Shown: positions 60,403 through 64,000 of the stretch, one piece after another | Layout: each line of letters opens with the position of its first letter | Position numbering within the stretch: the stretch's first letter is position 1 | Origin: Alitta virens | Lineage: Eukaryota; Annelida; Polychaeta; Phyllodocida; Nereididae | Direction of reading: 5' to 3' | Assembly (NCBI GenBank): GCA_932294295.1 | Contig: OW028573.1 | Location: forward strand, 382,001-446,000 | DNA length: 64,000 nucleotides | Notes under the pieces: generated by a model | What the model was told of the DNA's origin: nothing | The model's input: only the letters and a program-made list of their open reading frames with translations | Database searches by the model: none | Program-made: the position numbers and the translations under genes

Positions 60403-61212
60403 TGTAAAGCTAGGGCCCATGAAGTGCTATACTGTCCAAGCATGTCAGCAGACATTGAAATGACAGTTAAAAAGTGTGAAATATGTGTAGCCATGAGAGC
60501 CGACCAGACCAAAGAATCTCTCATGCCTCACCAGATCCCAGACAGACCTTGGCAGAAACTTGCTGCTGAAATTTTGACTTTGCGATGGGCTGTAAGGACT
60601 ATTTGGTCACAGACTACTGTTCCAAGAACCAGAGACTGCACTACTCGAGAAAATGACTGCTAGCTGTGTTATCCTTCATCTCAAGTCCCATCTTGGCTAG
60701 ACATGTTCCACTACGCAGTGCTGAGTTCCTTTCATTTTGCAAAAGACTGGAACTTTACTCTCATTACGTCAAGTCCTAAATAACCTCAGTCTAATGGTCA
60801 GGCTGAGAAGACAATCAAGCAACTCCTGACCAAAGCGGCTCTAAGTGGTCAGGATCCCCACATTGCTCTGTTGGAGTATAGGGAGTTTAGGAACACTCCA
60901 GTGTGTAGTTTACCTCGTTCTGCTCAGATGCTCATACAGTAAGCGCCATCGTATTCGTGGCACTCTCCCAACTACAGTCCACAGTCTATCACCTGACACC
61001 AGCTGTCGCCGATGGCAAACCCGCAAACAACAGCAGCAGAAGCACTGCTACGATAAAGGTGCCAGGCATCTTCCTGAAACCTTGAGATCGTGTGCAAAAT
61101 GCATCCACGACGGCAGGTGGAAGCCCACAACCATCATCAAGAAAACTCAACATCCTCGTGTGTGGTGGCAAGGAGTACCGATGAAATCGCTGCCACATCC
61201 TGCATACATCTG
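60403..61212 (+). pseudogene. Degenerate Gypsy-type retrotransposon integrase fragment
   Basis: Reads like the integrase half of a Ty3/Gypsy pol gene in several frames: zinc-finger-like CEICVAMRADQTKE (about 60475), PDRPWQKLAAEILTL, ITSSP..PQSNGQAEKTIKQLL (about 60765-60830), GQDPHIALLEYR (about 60850) and the C-terminal KHCYDKGARHLP..WKPTTIIKKTQHPR (about 61050-61160). Internal stops and shifts; no LTRs, protease or reverse transcriptase nearby. Inert relic of an endogenous element. Confidence 0.78.
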
Positions 61213-61613
61213 GTATTTTACCCTCTGTGTCCTACCTCATGGACGATGAATTTGATACCCATGTGCTGCAGTTCCAGCCCCTGTTCCCCAACAGCCCATA
61301 CCTGCTCCTGGAGTTGACATTGGTTGAGGAGCCTAGAGAACTGAACTCTGACAGACTTTACATTTTGTACCAGAGAATAACTCGTACTAACATATATCTA
61401 ACTGCTTGAGTGTACTACTTAAAATTAAATTTAAAATTCTGAGGGCATGCCTGGTGAAGTTTTGTCGTCACCTTTTGTGCGTGCCCATATGACCATGTGC
61501 AGTCTTGACACAAGAAACTCGATCAGGCCTATTCACAGGAGAGGGTCTTGGGGAATGCAGGGGAACAAGAATCCTAGTAGGGGAGCAAGGAATTTGACAG
61601 TGTAGAAAGGTTT

Positions 61614-61652
<39 letters not shown>

Positions 61653-62223
61653 ATACGCCATGTCCCTTTACTAAATACGCCGATGCAAAGTTCAAAGAAC
61701 TATTTTGTTCGCTGCCAAGCTACGGGCGCAGTGACTGACCTACCAGACCCTCGTCTACGACGATGCCTGAGCTGCTGAGGGTCTGGGCCTGCCAGACTGG
61801 GTCTACTGTGTAGGGCTGGGGGAACTAGGCTACGAATCCGGCCCTGGGGAATGTTGTTTTCCCTTTGTTTTAGAGTAGAATTTTCCGTTATCCTTAAAAA
61901 GTATTATTGACTATTATAATATGCCTATCACACAAGTCTGGTACAATTCAATTCAATTCAAGTACAAGTCTCCTTTTAATGAGAGCTTTGTTTTTTACAA
62001 TAGGTTCTTAGTTTAGGTTGTTTATCGCTGTTATTTTTTTACCTATTTCCTTATTGCGGGAACCGCTGAATTTATTAATTAAAATGTACTAGGCCAAGGG
62101 GGTGGGGTTTAAACCCTAAACCCCCTAAATCTACTGTGGCCATATTAGTTCATAGAATTTACAACAGAGGCGCAGCAAGTCATTCAAGTGGCGACTCCTA
62201 GCGTCAATAGCGGCATAATAACA
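61213..62223. other. Intergenic, mostly transposon-derived
   Basis: An open frame at 61227-61409 resembles nothing known. A TA dinucleotide tract lies at 61621-61650. The last 150 bp form the OSTM1 promoter region. Confidence 0.5.
61621..61650. repeat. TA dinucleotide repeat
   Basis: Fifteen AT units. Confidence 0.97.
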
Positions 62224-62231
62224 TCACGTGA
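62224..62231. promoter_or_regulatory. CLEAR/M-box-type E-box upstream of OSTM1
   Basis: TCACGTGA, a palindromic E-box, lies 26 bp before the OSTM1 start codon. It matches the core bound by MITF/TFEB-family factors that control lysosomal genes in vertebrates. No TATA box is seen nearby. Confidence 0.5.
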
Positions 62232-62256
62232 TGACAACTTTTCCAAGGCATGAAAG

Positions 62257-62667
62257 ATGTGCAGGATGGAGACGGATAGATGCGTTGTTTTTGCGATAAT
62301 TTCATTGTTGTTTGATGCTGTGATATGTGGATCCGTTGGGAAACAACTCGTAAACTCTGGAGCCAAAGTGAACTGGGTTGAAACTGAGTTGCCAGACAAT
62401 GAGGTGCCACTGACTCAGCTGTACAATAGTTTCCATAAACATACATTGGATTTAGATAGTCCAGTTTCAGCAGGTGATTCTTTCCCTCTGCCTATACAAC
62501 TTGCTGATGACATTGTGTCAAGTTGTACAGCCTTTATAGACTCATTCAGTGAAGCAGCTGCCAATTACACAGAATGTGCCCTCAAGTATGCCAGGCCAAT
62601 TAATTTCTGCCAACAGTGTGTGGAGCACTATGTCAGGTCAAGGGAATTATATGATATTATTATGAAG
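62257..62667 (+). CDS. OSTM1 exon 1: signal peptide and luminal domain
   Basis: 137 codons, donor GTAAGT, phase 0. Start at ATG 62257; a second in-frame ATG (62266) is possible. Hydrophobic VVFAIISLLFDAVICG is the signal peptide. Contains the conserved YARP..FCQQC cysteine motif. An out-of-frame ATG at 62250 overlaps the start and may dampen translation. Confidence 0.92.
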
Positions 62668-64000
62668 GTAAGTCATGACTACACAGAATAGTTGGTGCTA
62701 GATTCAATGTGTCTGTCCAACGAGCCAGCTCGCGTATGGCATTTCATTAGCTATATTCAACAAGCCAAAACTGCTCAGTAAAACTGTTGCAGAAAGTACG
62801 AAACAACAATAATTAATTTTGTCTATTATAGTAAGTTGCTATAAGGATCGGCAAATAGATGATGTTGATAACACTGACCAAATATTTTACATAAAGAACC
62901 AGGTTAACTTCTCTAAAATTGATTGTTTTTATTTTATTGCTGGATTATATATTATTTTGTAAATTTATGAAAGAGTAAATAATTATGCAACTCCCCTCTT
63001 TTTTTTCAGGGAAATCCAATAAATGATGAGGGAGATCTGTGTAGCAGTGTCATCCTGAATTCTGACCGTGTGCAAATCATCGTAAAAACTGGCACATTTC
63101 TTGAGAAACTCTGGAATGACTGTAATTGTGATAGTAAGTTGTTGACTGATAATTAAGCTACTGTATACAAATTACTGCATGACTTCATTGTGCTATATAA
63201 TGTTTTCTTAATTTTTAGGATGTTTCCAGTACCACACTTTCAAGAATAATACCGTTTCCATTAAACTTTCAAACGACACTGAAGAATTTAATAGGCGTGC
63301 CATGGCAACTTTAGAGTGCTTTGCAACTCATTCCAATGTAAGTTGGTTGACTTCTGAATTTCGCACCCATTTTTATTAGGAATAAAATTAAGATTTATCA
63401 CATTAGTTCATATCCCAAGCAACAGTTAATCGAGAGCTATTGGCTGTGAGTTTAATAGTTTAAACTGGTAGTTATTCTGAATGTTAAATGGCAGATCCCT
63501 GCTCTCAGGGTTATGCCAAATCAACTTTATGATCCAGTAAGTTGTACAATGGTGTGAAATTTAAGCCTTTATCTCATCATTACATCTGCCTCAGTGCCTC
63601 TCGTAGTTGCTCATAAACTCTTGCTAAACCTGTGATGATTAAGTTATTTAATTTTGTTATTTCAGATTTCAAAGGATGGGAAAACAGTCTTCAACTCAAC
63701 AGTTTGTAATGATTGTTTGGACATCTATGATGATCTGAACAATTTGTATAATGAAATGGAAAAGCAAAGTGAGCGACATGTGTGTATGGATGTTGTGGAC
63801 ATGGTAAATATTTTCCAGTGAAATTTTGCTGACGTCAGATCAGTTTTTCTTGGGGGGCAATTTTATCAAGCTACCAATGACAAGCTGTTAATCAAATACA
63901 AGTCATACTATTTATACAGGAAAATTTCATAACCTCAAGCTAAAATAATAACCTTTTAAGCTGAATTTTTAAAAACGTTTGTTATATGATTTGCAGATGA
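62257..64000 (+). CDS. OSTM1, lysosomal ClC-7 beta subunit (5' part; gene runs off window)
   Basis: Predicted exons: 62257-62667, 63010-63133, 63219-63337, 63666-63803 and the start of a fifth at 63997; phases 0,1,0,0 agree, giving 264 residues in view of about 330-340 expected. OSTM1 is a type I lysosomal membrane glycoprotein that stabilises the ClC-7 chloride/proton exchanger; its loss causes osteopetrosis in mammals. Diagnostic sequence: NYTECALKYARPINFCQQCVEHY in exon 1 (broken here as NYTECALKYARP then INFCQQCV), VCNDCLDIYDDLNNLYNEME in exon 4, many paired cysteines and several N-glycosylation sequons. The TM helix and short tail lie beyond the window. Confidence 0.92.
63010..63133 (+). 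CDS. OSTM1 exon 2
   Basis: Acceptor TTTTTTCAG, donor GTAAGT; phase 0 to phase 1. Luminal segment with three Cys (DLCSS.., DCNCD). Confidence 0.88.
63219..63337 (+). CDS. OSTM1 exon 3
   Basis: Acceptor ATTTTTAG, donor GTAAGT; completes the split Arg codon and ends phase 0. Luminal, with N-glycosylation sequons NNT and NDT. Confidence 0.85.
63666..63803 (+). CDS. OSTM1 exon 4
   Basis: 46 codons between TTATTTCAG and GTAAAT. Carries the family-typical VCNDC..YDDLNNLY segment and MDVVDM just before the next junction. Confidence 0.9.
63997..64000 (+). CDS. OSTM1 exon 5, first four bases
   Basis: The acceptor TGATTTGCAG ends at 63996. The visible ATGA starts the codon after VVDM, matching the Met-Asn order of vertebrate OSTM1. 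Truncated by the window edge. Confidence 0.7.

Noticed and set aside
62106..62128. Telomere-like AAACCCTAAACCCCCTAAA
   Set aside because: Only two imperfect units; not a telomeric array.

Overview
The window is nuclear DNA from a marine-type invertebrate animal. Evidence: AT-rich sequence, introns with GT..AG borders, abundant simple repeats, and remnants of CR1/L2-like LINE, piggyBac-like, PIF/Harbinger and Gypsy-type elements. The protein families (Kv2/Shab channel, OSTM1, galactose-lectin-like plus CUB-like receptor) are animal-wide, so I cannot separate a deuterostome such as an echinoderm, hemichordate or amphioxus from a mollusc-like lophotrochozoan. All recognised genes lie on the + strand.

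Layout. 1-7595: no recognised gene; a GAAT microsatellite and a near-perfect 68-bp-arm hairpin. 7596-34449: a complete Kv2 (Shab/KCNB) voltage-gated K+ channel gene in six coding exons, with a 15.7-kb first intron. The exons join in frame to 1140 codons including the stop. The cytoplasmic tail is built from one large exon, a 15-nt and a 24-nt microexon, an in-frame alternative acceptor, two possible alternative last exons and the final exon. 34450-41758: non-coding, with CRE-rich stretches and tandem repeats. 41784-44886: a three-exon gene for a 492-residue single-pass membrane protein with about 30 residues outside the cell and a long tail carrying ITIM/ITSM-like and Grb2-type tyrosine motifs. 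I recognise no named family. 45614-45873: a lone open frame with a donor site, possibly an exon.

50008-53733: at least five exons of a membrane receptor (SUEL-lectin-like domain, 4-Cys CUB-like domain, Thr-rich mucin stalk, TM helix, tyrosine-motif tail); its 5' exon was not found. 54050-61210: a transposon graveyard (LINE endonuclease/RT remnant, piggyBac-like TTAA element, broken Harbinger transposase, broken Gypsy-type integrase) with one orphan housekeeping-style promoter at 57132-57299. 62257-64000: the first four exons of OSTM1, the lysosomal partner of the ClC-7 exchanger, with a TCACGTGA box 26 bp upstream of the start codon; the gene runs off the window.

The most novel material is the pair of neighbouring, unrelated-looking membrane proteins (41784-44886 and 50008-53733), both ending in phosphotyrosine-signalling tails, and the modular alternative splicing of the Kv2 tail. 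Their joint function is inference only.
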